Positions 46,721 through 57,759 of a stretch of 64,000 nucleotides of DNA are shown one piece after another. The DNA comes from Acanthococcus lagerstroemiae (lineage: Eukaryota; Arthropoda; Insecta; Hemiptera; Eriococcidae): contig CM063108.1 of NCBI GenBank assembly GCA_031841125.1, forward strand, positions 27,889,399-27,953,398, given 5' to 3'. The translations under genes and the position numbers were made by a program. Every line of letters begins with the position of its first letter. The stretch's first letter is position 1. The notes under the pieces were generated by a model, which did not search any database, was not told the DNA's origin, and was given only the letters and a program-made list of their open reading frames with translations.

Positions 46721-48377
46721 TCGTACACTCGTTCACTCGGCTTTCCTCTCCAGTGTATCGGTACCGTTCAGTGCAAAAGGTCGGTCATTTGCCTCGCCAG
46801 ACACACGTGCATCTGCGCCCGCCGTTTTCCACGAGTCAAAAAAGTTCACAACTCCCGATGATCCGGATGGGGGCATCACTCTTCAATTCATTAATCAAGG
46901 TCAGGAGTGTTGCGCTTCCGATACAGAAGTGAACCGAGATATTATTTCAGTCACACGTGCACAATAGGGTTATCGCTCGACACTGAACACTTTATAGCGT
47001 CAATTATAAGTCACAAACGCATAAAAGGAAGACGACAAAAAAAAGAGAGGATATTACGCTCGCAATGGAATTTAATTACGTCTTTTTCCCAACCAAGACA
47101 ATCACACTATCAATTATTACACACCAACGAAGACGAAAGCTTCTTATTTTTTGTCACCGCTGCCGTCGGTCCCGGATACGGGAAAATGAAATTGAACATT
47201 CGCATCGAACGCAGCCGCAGTCTGTTTCTGGGTTCGTGCCTCCGGCGAGAATGAACCTCGTCTGTATCTCAGATCACACCTCGCTCCGTTGACAAAGGCG
47301 TGTTTGAGCACATGTTGAACATGTGTTTTACTGGTGTAGTTTCACCGAAGGCGCAACATAGCATACTGCTGAACTCTTGTATGTACTTTCGAAAATTGAA
47401 AAAACTAATAGCCAAAAAAAAAATCCGGCAGAGATCCTTAGTTATTCTGTACTTATTATGCAAACGAATGGAAAACCGCTTCGTGTTTGTATTGAGCACC
47501 GAATGTTAGCAAAATTTAAAATCAAGTCAATTTTCCCGGAAGCAGTTTTCGAAAGATCTCATTACTTTCGATTTTATTTATTTTGAACTGTCATATTGCC
47601 CCCCCCCCCAAAGTGGATGAGGAGGATTTATAGATGCTGTCATAATTGTGTGTTTATTTTGGGTAATTTTGTTCGGCTATCGCCTAACTTGGTATTTTTC
47701 TCCCTCCTGAAATATTAAAATATGTCACAAGTGGATATCCGGATAGTAAGCGATCCTATGATCTTGCGCCAACTTATGGAATTTTGAGCCAGAAACGCCT
47801 GCTTTAGTGGGCCTCCGTGATCTCGAAATATTACCCCGTGAAGTGGGTTTCTGGTGAGTGACAAGGTGACTTACAGTGGGATTCCTTAATCGTGAGTGAC
47901 ATTATTTGGCTTCAGTTTTCTGCTACTTGACGCCACAAAATTCACATTTTGTGTCTGCTTCTCTCCTACGCTATTGTACATGAAATAGAGCATAATTTCT
48001 CATCGGAGTCGCCGAGTATGAATATTTTCGGGTAGTTATAATGGATTGCTGATTCCGGAAGTTGAAGCAGACCCTAGAAGGGAAACCATTTTTTCAAGGA
48101 GGGGAGCAATCTTGGTAGTGATGTTAAGTATCGAGGAAAAACCAGTATCGATATCAATACCTATAGAATAACTGAGGTCAGGCAATACGCAAGAGGTGGT
48201 TTTTGGGTGTTTAAATCCCTCCAATTGGGTTCTTCCAAGCAATTTCCCGGTATTTTATTTCGATTTGTTATCTGTTTCTGTTTCTGTTTACTTAAAAACA
48301 TTTCCTTTTGTTAGTTTTTGTTTTGTATTTGTTCGCATTCAGCGTTCATTCAGCCATTCACCTTAAGTATCAAAAAG
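46721..48377. other. Unassigned DNA
   Basis: A moderately CpG-rich part lies at 46.7-47.3 kb, with overlapping + frames of 75-115 codons that show no known domain. ACATGTTGAACATGT at about 47310-47324 is a short palindrome. A C-run lies at 47600-47610. No element ends were recognised. Confidence 0.4.
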
Positions 48378-48440
48378 TATCGATACCTAGTGATTGGTAT
48401 CGATACTTTCTGATACCAGGAAGTATCGATACTATCGATA
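48378..48440. promoter_or_regulatory. Cluster of four TATCGATA sites (DRE/BEAF-type motif)
   Basis: TATCGATA occurs at 48378-48385, 48398-48405, 48424-48431 and 48433-48440, with a related GTATCGATATC at about 48146-48156. In insects TATCGATA is the DREF-binding DRE of core promoters, and CGATA clusters bind the BEAF-32 insulator protein. The dense spacing in a short palindromic setting is seen directly; any binding is inferred. No promoter-proximal gene is recognisable nearby. Confidence 0.5.
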
Positions 48441-48867
48441 GTATAGATATTCTTGGACATCACTAAACCTTGGGGAAAATTGAAAATTTCACGCCCGAAA
48501 AACAGAGAGAAAAGACGCCCCATTCTGTTAAGGAAAGGCAAAGCATGAATCAGGAGTGAGACAATTGCCCCAAATACCTACACCAGTGTTTTTCAACTCT
48601 TTCGAGTCTGCTGCCCATTTCAGTCTCCATAAATTTTCCGCGGCGCGCCAATTCAAAATATATGTTAAATTTTCTAAAATGAAGAAAAATGTGCACTAAA
48701 TACTAAAGATCTCTTAATGAGAGATTGAGCCTGAGATTTCGTACATAATTCTTTAATACGTGGATTAATTTTCGGTAAATAAACACGCATTTCTACTGGT
48801 AAAACAGAGGAGATCTATTTAATTATTAAGTATAGAGGCAAATCACTCCAAAAATCAATTACAATTT

Positions 48868-48910
48868 ATTAACACGACGTCTCACATCACTGTCATCATC
48901 AGATAACACA
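48868..48910 (-). ncRNA. Hammerhead-like ribozyme motif in Penelope end (sense copy)
   Basis: On minus, CTGATGA (48902-48896) is intact. Stem II is ACA/TGT around GTGA, with the bottom pair lost by a missing C, and GAAAC has changed to GAGAC next to GTC (48878-48876). It is probably a decayed ribozyme. It lies 3' of the element's coding region on the same strand. Confidence 0.6.
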
Positions 48911-49046
48911 ACATGTGCACAAACTAAGCAATTCTGAAATCCATGGTCTAAACGCTAGTTACACGAAACATAATACAAAAAAGTGGGGGTAACGTTAACC
49001 AATTGAATATAAAATACAGTAAAACAGTAAGGAGGTGGGGGTATAG

Positions 49047-50240
49047 TTAGCCAATTGAATTAAAAATATAGTGAAACGGTTTAATCTTATCTAAGTCGGT
49101 GTAAATATTAATATTATTAGGCGATCTATGAATATAACATTTTTCTATAAATTTTCGTTTTTTGTCCTGCATACAGTTGGAGTGTAAAATTTCACATTGT
49201 TTAAAATTAAAATTATGATTGACAGTAAGAGCATGGTCAGATAATCCAGTTACATTTTTATTGTTTATAATATCAAGTTCGTGTTGTCTCATACTTTTTT
49301 TTTTTTAATTGTTTGGATTCACCGATATATACCGCCTCACAGTTTTCACAATTTACTTTATAAACTAAACCAGAGAGTTTGTCTTTTTCAGTTTTGTCTT
49401 TTAGTTTGGTAAATAATTTCTTATAAAAATTACTATTACTTTTAAAACAAATTGACAAATTGTCACAAATATTCCTCAACTTATTTTTAATTTTATAACT
49501 TAAACTCCCTAAGTATGTCAACCCGTAAAATTTTTTATTGTCCATTGTGTTATCATTGTTAAAATTATTATCATTACGTTTTTGGTTATTCTCATAAAAA
49601 TATTTGATAGATTTCTGAATGTCATAATATTTATAGTCGTTATACGTTTAGCTAAGTCAATTATAAAATTTATTTGTTTCTTATGAAATTCCTTGTCGGA
49701 TAAAGTAAGAATTCTATAAACAATATTATTTAAGGTATTGATTTTGTGAGAGAGAGGGTGAAATGAATAAAAATTAAGTAGGTGTCCACTAGCTGTGGGT
49801 TTAATAAAATAATCAGTTTTGAACTCATGATTATTTCTAATGATTAGCAAATCTAAGAAACTGATTTTATTATCTGATTCTATTTCTATAGTGAACTTCA
49901 ATCTACTATTAAACGAGTTAACAAATTCCATTAAATCATTGATTTTACTTTGTTTGATATGAATAAAGCTATCATCTACATATTTTCCAATGAATTTGAT
50001 ATCATCTTGAAAGTGACTTTTAATTTAAAAAATAGTTTATCCATAACAATATCACAAATACCAGGTGACAGAGGGTCACCCAGTGCCAGACCTTCAATTT
50101 GCTTGTAGTAATTATTATGCCAACTAAAATAACCAGAGCTTATACAAATACTTAAAACTTCCATAAAATCATCTTCTTGGATCGAGTTGTTCATTTTAGA
50201 AAAATTTTCTTTTATTATTTCTAAAGCTAATTTTCTGGAT
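49047..50240 (-). pseudogene. Penelope-like RT and GIY-YIG endonuclease, frameshifted
   Basis: Read on minus: ALEIIKENFSKMNNSI, GYFSWHNNYYKQIEG, GLALGDPLSPGICD (RT motif B), then after a frameshift FIGKYVDDSFIHI (catalytic YVDD, near 49975), FTIEIESDNKISFLDLLI and KTDYFIKPTASGHLLNFYS (the post-palm region of this class). Then KFYGLTYLGSLSYKIKN, the linker, and the GIY-YIG domain as GLVYKVNCENCEAVYIGES, with the CENC cysteine pair usual in Penelope endonucleases. A run of ten A (49286-49295) causes a further shift, after which RQHELDIINNK, ALTVNHNFNFKQCEIL and KCYIHRSPNNINIYTD follow to 49047. RT motif A and everything upstream are missing. Confidence 0.88.
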
Positions 50241-50249
50241 GTTCGTACA

Positions 50250-50300
50250 TGTTGTGTTACCTGATGATCACAGTGATGTTGAAACGTCGTGTTAATAAAT
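50250..50300 (+). ncRNA. Hammerhead-like ribozyme motif in Penelope end (inverted copy)
   Basis: On +, CTGATGA (50261-50267), stem II ACA/TGT around GTGA, GAAAC (50281-50285) and GTC (50286-50288) are all present; stem I pairs TAC with GTG through C-G, A-U and U-G. Stem III is only the self-complementary ACGT, so cleavage would need a dimer. It lies antisense to the element's coding strand. Confidence 0.65.
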
Positions 50301-50757
50301 TGTAATTGAGTTTTGGAATGATTTGCCTCTATACCTAATAAACACACATTTCATTTTCAACCGACAGTTGGCGCTTCTGCATCCTACTTTTTATATTTAT
50401 TAAAGCTGAGAAGCCATCGCAGAGGTAGGAGGTGGAAAAAGGAAGTAAAATAGTAAACGCTTTTGTACATATTGCCGGATATTCTCGAGAAGCATAAATC
50501 CAAAATTTGTCCAAGGGTGGTTCTCTGAATTTCAACTTTTTCAGCGAGCAAAGTTCCTTCTTCTTCAGGAAACGGCAAACCATGTATGTCGGTTACGGAT
50601 ACCTTGAAAGGATCTCGAACCCAGTCATAGTCCTTGACATTAATACTAGAAAAATACATAGTAATATTGACTTCAAGAAGCAATGGAATCAAGTATTAAA
50701 GATAAAAGGTGCGCATCAACTTGAGTTCAGCGGTTTGTGGGAACATAGATAAATTTT

Positions 50758-51222
50758 CTTGTGTCCACGGGTGGCAAGTTTTGATTTCCCTGTGTGTAGC
50801 ATGATGCAAAACAATTTTTTTTTTTCAAAAGTTGACCACAAAACTCATACCTTCTCCCTCCCCTCCCTCGGAAAATTTTTTCAATGTTCTAAGAATCAAC
50901 GCTCTACAGAAAAGCCTATGCTTATGACTTTATTTATCGTGGTCACATTTTTGATTTTACGAATTATGATGGACATGACTAATCATAAATTTAATAAAGT
51001 AGCAATTTTCTTGAGGTAAAAAATATTTTTCTATATTTTTCTGTAAAGTATGGTGCAAAATTTAAATTTTCTTGAGTATTTTCCCGAGTGGTGCAAAATT
51101 TTGATTTTTCAGAGTGTAGCAGAGTTGTTTTTTTTTCTGATTTTCCCAAAGAGTAGCAAAAATGTTCCCGAGTGTAGCACTTGCTCGCCTGCTACACCCA
51201 ACTTGCCACCCCTGCTTGAGTC
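50758..51222. mobile_element. hAT-type MITE nested in the hAT element
   Basis: The element is 50766-51214 (449 bp), with ends CACGGGTGGCAAGTT and AACTTGCCACCCCTG. Flanking CTTGTGTC (50758-50765) and CTTGAGTC (51215-51222) match at seven of eight positions. The words GTGTAGCA and GGTGCAAAATTTTGATTTT recur inside near both ends. No transposase. Confidence 0.8.
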
Positions 51223-51468
51223 ACCCTATTTCTCCTTGAAGGCCGTCATTCTGTCAGACGATGTTAATACATTTTCATTACCTCCTTGCATGCTCATATT
51301 TGACCTATTAATATGCTCAAATAAATATATCAAGAAGGCTATATTTTCATCCTCCAAAAATCATTTCCAACAAAATCGAAGAAATGAATTATTCATAATA
51401 ACATACCAAAAAAGTTACGTTTTTTTTGAAATCTCACAGCACACCGGTTGAAAAACGCTGCCCTACAC

Positions 51469-54299
51469 TCTGAGGCTTCAATTGAATGCAGAGTGAATTT
51501 CCCCAACTAATCGAGTATGTTTGGGAAATGCGAAGGAACACAAGGAGAATATGAGGTACTCATGGAGTCCATTCCCTCCCAAAAATTGGCTTTGGGGTTC
51601 TTCTTTTCAAACTTTCGTACCATTGAGGGAGGTGATGTCAATGCCCAGTTTTAAGCGATCGTCCTTCAAGATATTCATTAATGTAACTGCTGGGGCATAC
51701 TCCACGATCTCAGTTAAAAAAAGCTGCTGACACACTTCTTAAAATTGGACCTGGGAGTCATAATATCGTAAAGTACACCAACGTGTATGTCGGTGATAAA
51801 AACGATTCCGCTAGAATGCAAAGCAAAACAAAATGAAATGTGAACCGCAACCTCATTCAAAATTGAAGTGATAAGAACCAAAAGGATTAAGTCCATTTTT
51901 CGCACTTTTCAGAGGAAACAAAAATTGATTTACACAAAAACCAAAAAGTTGTAGAAACATGGCTTAGAGCAGTAAAAGGGGACAACAAAAAAAATTTTCA
52001 AGGGCATTGCAAAAAAAATTCAAAATACCTCAGGTAGGAGCTGCTCAAAGTTTCTGAACTTAGCTCCTACGGCTGGGAATTGCATGGACTTCTTCCCACA
52101 GTAAAGTAGATCATTTTAGACTTGGTTCCATTTCAGTTTAATAAATTTCCAGACAGTGAGAAAAAAAATGTATAACGCCGAAAAAATTATGCATTTTTTT
52201 TTTTAACTGCCAAATTTTGAGTCGAAAATAATAAGTTACAAAGCTGAATAATGGGGCATTTCGAAATTTTTCTTTATTTTAGATGCAAAAGCATGAAATT
52301 TTCGGGTGCGACGTTGCCAAAAACTATGTTCTCGACGCGTGAGCGAAATTTCAAGTGTACCAGTCGATTTGCGATGCCCTGATGCCTCAGTTTCCGTCGC
52401 TAACTCAAAACTGCCAATTTAGGACTTGTCCCACCGATTCAATTATTGTTTACACCTTTACTCCCCTGCCGTGAAATCCTCAGAAGCGTCGGAATAAAAT
52501 CATGAATGGGGAAAGGAAAAATCCAATGGTTGCCCTTACTTTTTTTTTGCTGAATCGAGGGGCACCGGAGATGGAGGGAAAGAGGGGCATTTTCCCTCCA
52601 CTCAACTGATCGCGGGGCAAAAGTATCATGTTGCTCCCTCGGTCAAACTCGAATTACAGATAGGTAGTTGAATTAAAATCCATAATTAATCACGCAGGCT
52701 TTCTGTAATTTTTTTCCAACAAAAATATTTTAATCGCTATACCTACATACTATAATTATTTGTCTTAAAAGTTTCTCCATCAATGCCTCCCCCCCCCCCG
52801 GGAAAATGTTTCTTTCGGCGCCTCTGGCTGAATTCTCGTGAGGATAGGAGACACACGGTTCGAATTGGAAACGAAAGATTTTATAAAAATTACAGATGTG
52901 CCTTATTTTGCAAAAATACACTTCTCTATTCTTTATCATTACTTTTCCATGAGAAATTCTCTGTTATTAATCCAAAACATCTGAGAAAGGAACTAAGCAA
53001 AGTCTTGGGAAATGGTAAAAGGTCCTGTATTTTAAAAATGATCGAAACGCCCAGTTATTGAAGTGAGCATTGGAGCTCACTCCGCTAACTTGGAAATTTC
53101 GTGTAAAAATATATGAGTATGAAACAATCATCGAAACTAGATTTTTTTCGCTCGTAGCGTGCAAATATTCAAAAATTGAAAATTGCAATCTTCTAGTAGG
53201 CAAAATTTATTGATTTTACAAATCAAACAAAATATCCCCGTACAGGTTTGTCGGGTCACCGACTTCGAATACAGCATTAAATTTCGGATCTGGTACTAAT
53301 TTCAGTTTCCAGAATCGATCATTCGTTATTGAGAAGGGCAAGATTCACTTGACGTAGACAGGAACGTAATTAGGGCAAATGGGAGCACATCTCCCCCCTA
53401 TTGAAAATGTAGAGTACACCCTAGTGAAACCGAAAATATCTTGTAACTCCCTCGCCCGTCTCAATGAGCCTCCCAAAAATGTTCAAAATGTACCTCTCCT
53501 TTTCCCTTCCGCTCCCTTCAACATTAGAAACTGGAACTGGACGTAGAAAATCAAATCAACTTCCAAAACAGAGGCTTTCGATGCCAACTTTTCAATAGTG
53601 TGCTTTAGTATTTTATTCGATTCTGTAAGCGTCAGCTTCGCCTATTCAAAGTTCAAAGTTGTTCATGTTCTGGCATGAAACTCGGAGCTGAATAAGAAAT
53701 CTGATATTTTGAGTAGGTGACCAGAACCCCTCCCCCTCCTATTCTGATGTTCCTTTGATAATGCTCTTGTCTGAAACTTCCATGCTGGTGGACCTTCTCT
53801 TAGCCCCCTTCTTCGAAAAGAGTGAGAATTTGTTTTCGTCCTCAAACTAGCCTTTACCACTTTAACATTCTTTTTGGTTATATGTCGATCCGATAGCGGT
53901 TTGAGAAAAAATGAAATCACGCGCTCGTAGAATGAATGTTGCGAAAGTCAGAAAAATGTGAATAGAATCTCAAACTTACAGTTTCATTGGGGAGGGGGCG
54001 TGAAACTACTGCTGCCGCTTGTACTGGGTGAAGGGGCAATCGTAATAATACTACCTCTACATTCCTTTAAATTTTTAATCCGATTCAATCCAGATAATAA
54101 TTCTCAGACAGAAAAATATGTTAAAATATTCAAATTATCGCGACAGAACTGTCTATTATTCGAAAAAATTGTCATTGCGGCTTATAAATTCGATGGAGCT
54201 TTTTTCTTTCTTTCTTCTTTTTTATTTCGCGACAAAGTTCGAAATTTATAGACCTGCCTTTGATATATGTGTAAAGAAAACTGGCAATATATTGCTCGC
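51469..54299. other. Unassigned DNA
   Basis: No recognisable gene. C-runs lie at about 52789-52799, and A- and T-runs around 51985-52205. Near 53230-53300 a phrase (CGACTTCGAATACAGCATTAAATTTCGGATC in decayed form) resembles the 137-bp array unit of 40-43 kb. A candidate poly-C and poly-G MITE near 53370-53480 could not be bounded. Confidence 0.4.
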
Positions 54300-55474
54300 G
54301 ACTGTTTTAAATCTTTAGTCTTTTCTCCTTTGCTCAGCTTCCCTCGCCCTTGTGGCGGGCTCAAACCGCAACATATATACGCCGCATACATTTTCGCACA
54401 TCGACAGATTGCTTAGGATTACAAAATGAAAAGGTCGTAGGTTTTTTTTTTCCTCTTCCTTTGCCGCATTTAGTAGGGGTTCGATTTCATCAACAGAGGG
54501 GAGCTGCCGTAGCGCCCTGATATATGGCTTTTTTGGGAGAACATTCTTTTTACCTTCAGCTGGTGCGCGGCTGCTTGATTAAATTGCAGAACATTACCCT
54601 TTAACCCTGTAGACGAGAAGCTTTTCTCGTGCCTTTCTCTCGGTTCTCGGTCTCTACTTTCTCTCGTCCTATTGGTATCTGGCCAAAAATGTGTACCCCG
54701 GCGCGGCATCCGAGGACGGGCGTATTTCGCCGCCACCTTCGCCGCCGGCGCCGCGCGCCTTCTTGGATCACTTCAACCGGCATTATTGTTTCGTCGTCTA
54801 TCCTCTCAACAAGCTCGATAAATATACCGAGATTATATGCTAATGCCGAGCGAGCAGGAGATTTTTGCCCGCAAATCGATGGTGTACTGATGGCGAACAT
54901 TATCGTCGAGTTTACGCAAATGGCGATACGATGAAAATCACTTACTGTCGATTAGAATGTACGCATTTGCCGCCTTTCGTTCCTTTTCCGCATCTGTCCT
55001 CGCCGCCGCTGCTCAAGCCAGTACATAGGGATGAACTGTGCGGCGACTCGAGTGCGCAAAAATGCGTTTATCTCGCTAGCTTTATACATTTTTAGCTCAT
55101 CTCGCCGAGTTCTCTTTCCGTCATGTTGTTTTTGAAATCTCTGAACCGGCTGTTGATAATTCCCACGAAACGATATTAGCATCGGGATTACAAGACCGTG
55201 TTGCCAGCGAGACGCCATTATTGTTCCATTATGCATAGTTCGGGCGCCAAAATCGAAGACCCCGAAGAGATTGGCTGTGCGGTGTCGCAATCCTTTAGCC
55301 GCGCTTGTCCGAAATGAGATAATCCGCCAAAAAGACGGATTATCTGCAAATTAAGGACTGGTCTCTACACAACCACCCGACAAATGAGAAGTTCTGAACC
55401 TTTTCTTTTTTCGACAGAGACCTTAATCGACCGACGATGACACCATTTCATTGTAATTGAAGGATCGAAGTGCA
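54300..55474. other. CpG-rich, apparently single-copy DNA
   Basis: The 54.6-55.3 kb part is strongly CpG-rich (CGCCGCCGGCGCCGCGCG near 54738). Overlapping 66-112 codon frames on both strands have no recognisable domain. An inverted CCGCCAAAAAGACGGATTAT stretch near 55322-55345 forms a short hairpin (AATCCG/CGGATT). Confidence 0.45.
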
Positions 55475-55790
55475 AACAAGACCAGTTTTAAAAACTTTAT
55501 TTTTCAGGAAACACGAAAAACTGATTCCCAAAAAACATATATTTCATTATGAGGTGAAAATTTCTCCAATTCATCCCTCATAGGTTTGAAACGTGTCCCC
55601 AAAAGTTTTTTTCGATAATCCGCGCTCTGGGGGATTTGGGACTACAATATGTGTTGGAACTTGTCAGTTCTTACTCGAAAGTGATTTTCTTGCGTATCAT
55701 TCTTGTAGAAGCCTGAAGTATTACTGACTAATACATTTACTGAAATTGAAAATGCATCCCTTTGTTTAGGCTAAAATTAAGATGAAATTT
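55475..55790 (+). repeat. Dispersed repeat, family B, copy 2
   Basis: Plus-strand relative of 37600-37960, with the landmarks AACACGAAAAACTGATTCCC, TTCATTATGAGGTGAAAATT, TTTGAAACGTGTCCCC, TTTGGGACTACAATATGTG, AGTATTACTGACTAATAC and TTTACTGAAATTGAA. It is probably a fragment of a LINE 5' region, because copy 1 is joined to a LINE endonuclease start. Confidence 0.7.
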
Positions 55791-56236
55791 CAAAGAAATG
55801 CGTGACGAAATAATAATGAAAAATTCATCCAATCAATTACCAATTAATTCTGTTACCATTCCAACAACGTAAATTGAGAACCTTTTACACAATGCAATAT
55901 CGATTACAGCAAGCAGCCTGCCTAAAATGCGATCACCAAAACCTTAATCCCAAAAACTCGTATGATCCATTGGAATGTGTCACTTTTGTCTCCAACCATG
56001 CGTGTAGAAACTCGGCAAGGATATTAAATCGCCTGAGAATGGTCTGGAAGGATATATAGAAGAGCATTTCAAAGAAGTTTGGGTTAAAGAATCCTTACCG
56101 AGTGTGAACGAATTTCATATAACTTGTCTTGACCAACGCGCATTAGTAAAGCTGATTTTTTAAATAAAATACAGGGTTCGCCAGAAATACCCCCCCTCTC
56201 CATTTCAAAAATTTATACATGGCAACACTGATGTCA
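55791..56236. other. Unassigned DNA
   Basis: No recognisable gene. CAGGGTTCGCCAGAAATA at 56173-56190 and GATTATTTCTG downstream of the palindrome (56693-56703, next to CCTGGC) could be remote ends of the foldback element. Confidence 0.35.
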
Positions 56237-56681
56237 AAACTGTTTTTCTAGTGCATTAGATAACTGAGAACGGAAGTTTTTTCGAATAAAAAGTATGCCA
56301 CAATGGCTCCTTAATCACAAGAAAAACGTCCATTAATGGTCATAGGTAGAGATGTTTTTTGAAAATAACGATTCGTGTTGTTAAACAATACGTGAGTTCC
56401 GCTAGGAATTCAATCTGAGGTTGCAAGATTCAGTTTTTGATTGAGAAACCGTGACATCGAAACTTCTCAGTCCACGATGTCACAGTTTTTCGATGAGGAA
56501 CTGGATCTTGTGTCCTCAAATTGAACTCGTGCGTATTGTTCGAATATACGAATCATTATTTTAAAAAAACATCTTTACTGTAAATGAACGTATTTCTTGT
56601 GGCCAAGGATCCATTCTGGCAAACTATTTTATTCACGAAAACCTTCCGTTTCATTTATCAAACACACTAAAAACAAAACTG
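56237..56681. repeat. Long foldback palindrome (arms about 207-223 bp)
   Basis: The left arm 56237-56459 and right arm 56475-56681 are inverted copies, alike at very roughly 70-75% by eye. They meet at a perfect GTGACATCG / CGATGTCAC with a 15-base loop (56460-56474). Matching pairs along the arms include GAACGGAAG with its complement in CTTCCGTTT, CACAAGAAAAACGT with ACGTATTTCTTGTG, and AATACGTGAGTTC with GAACTCGTGCGTATT. A transcript would form a long imperfect hairpin. It is probably a foldback-type MITE or a head-to-head duplicated repeat. No coding capacity. Confidence 0.85.
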
Positions 56682-57231
56682 TTCATCCTGGCGATTATTT
56701 CTGAATTATCGATAATTTTTGATTATTTGATCACTTAAAGTAATCGATTGTATTGGCTTAATTGTTTATTTGTACTTTTGATTATTTAGTTGTTTCTGAT
56801 TTATTCACTGCTTTCCATTCAAGAATGACTATATGATTATGAAAACCTAATTTCGATCAGATTATTCATATATTTCGCTCTTCCCATTCCCCTCTGAACA
56901 CAGCATGTTAAAATGAAGATAGTAATTATGAATAGATTAAAGCCTTTTTTCAAAAAAAGGATTTTTCTGCGGCCTTTCTCGGGAGCCACGATTTTGTTTT
57001 CAAGAAACCCCTGAAAAGGATGAGGCAATATGTAAAAAAAAGAGGATACAATATCAGAAAAAATCAGACGAAATCCGGGCTCGGAAGAGCCCCCTTTCCT
57101 TTCGTTCTCTCGTTAGGCCTTTCTTACTCGAGTTATTAAGTTACTGTTATGAACAAGAAGTAAAAAGCAACAACTGATCTTAAGTGTACTTTGCTGGGCA
57201 GTTCCTCACGACTGAATGACTAGAAAAGATT

Positions 57232-57517
57232 ACCTCACCCCGTTTGCGGCAGTTGCTCGACTTTTTTAACGGGGGAGGAGGGGGGGTTCTGTTATTCTAG
57301 TCAATTTATGCGAGAAAAAAAAAGCAGAAATTTTTTGTTTTTTGGACAGTGCGAATTTAATTTCAGAAATTTCGACCAACTCAAATTTAAATCCAAATAT
57401 TCAAATAAACTTGGGTTTTTGAGGTATTTTTCGACATTTTTTCGTGTGTTGCCCAAGTAGTGTCGTGTGTTGCCAGAGCCTCAAGGCAGTGTTGAAATTG
57501 CCACCACTGACCTCACC
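57232..57517. mobile_element. hAT-type MITE with perfect 8-bp target duplication
   Basis: The element is 57240-57509 (270 bp), from CCGTTTGCGGCAGTTGC to GAAATTGCCACCACTG; these ends are imperfect inverted copies. Perfect duplications ACCTCACC lie at 57232-57239 and 57510-57517. A G-run follows the left end, as in the other MITEs. A GTGTTGCC word repeats near the right end (57444, 57470). Confidence 0.85.
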
Positions 57518-57759
57518 CTCACTCCATAGTTGGATCGAGCGTAACTGCTAATTTTTTTAAATGAAAATAAAATAATAGATTAACACTGGTCTGAAAGGAT
57601 CATAACAAGTCTCAAATAGGACGTTGAAAATCTGTAGTTTCAAATGAGACTTCGAAAACCAAAACAAGTATCTGGATGCTGAATCTTGTCTCTTGGTTAC
57701 TTTTTTATGCTTGGGACTCTGTCTGCCTAATACTTGCCTGTCTATCTACGATGCCTATC
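57518..57759. other. Unassigned DNA
   Basis: Short spacer between a MITE and a mariner remnant; may include the mariner 3' flank. Confidence 0.35.

Larger units (their letters stand above)
48824..50340 (-). mobile_element. Penelope-like retroelement, 5'-truncated, with inverted hammerhead-bearing ends
   Basis: This 1517-bp insertion encodes on minus the later part of a Penelope-like RT and its GIY-YIG endonuclease. Its outer about 100 bp at each end (48824-48925 and 50240-50340) are inverted copies starting TATTAxGTATAGAGGCAAATC, and each holds a hammerhead-like core. The hAT target motif GAAATGYGTGTTTATT lies on both sides (about 50354-50339 and 48792-48777 by reverse reading), consistent with a target duplication of about 16 bp, though 30 unexplained bases sit next to one end. 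Inverted terminal fragments with 5' truncation are typical of this retroelement class. Confidence 0.88.
48690..50700 (-). pseudogene. hAT transposase C-terminal dimerisation domain, split by a retroelement
   Basis: Minus reading from about 50690: INVKDYDWVRDPF, LPFPEEEGTLLAEK, then after a frameshift PLDKFWIYASREYP, KAFTILLPFSTSYLCDGFSA, LINIKSRMQKRQLSVENEM, CV. The frame breaks at the Penelope-like insertion (50340) and resumes on its far side (about 48795) as EMRVYLPKINPRIKELCTKS, then QAQSLIK before a stop. This is the C-terminal region of SCAND3/ZBED5-type hAT transposases (DWVRDPF; LLPFSTTYLCExGFSAL; VEEEMRVxLSxIxPRIxxLC), where it mediates dimerisation. One residue is missing in CDGFSAL. 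The catalytic and zinc-finger parts are absent. Confidence 0.88.
48576..51468 (-). mobile_element. hAT element (about 2.9 kb including two nested insertions)
   Basis: Ends CAGTGTTTTTCAAC (48584) and GTTGAAAAACGCTG (to 51460) are inverted copies of the hAT-type CAGxGTTTxTCAA terminus. Flanking 8-mers ACCTACAC (48576-48583) and CCCTACAC (51461-51468) match at seven of eight positions. The minus strand carries a transposase C-terminus, cut by a Penelope-like element (48824-50340). A 449-bp MITE (50766-51214) is also nested. Without those, about 0.9 kb of host element remains, so most of the transposase was lost by internal deletion. Confidence 0.85.

Noticed and set aside
54629..54934. 101-codon + frame in CpG-rich DNA
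   Set aside because: Overlaps several other frames on both strands; arginine-rich strings reflect CGC/CGG composition; no motif.
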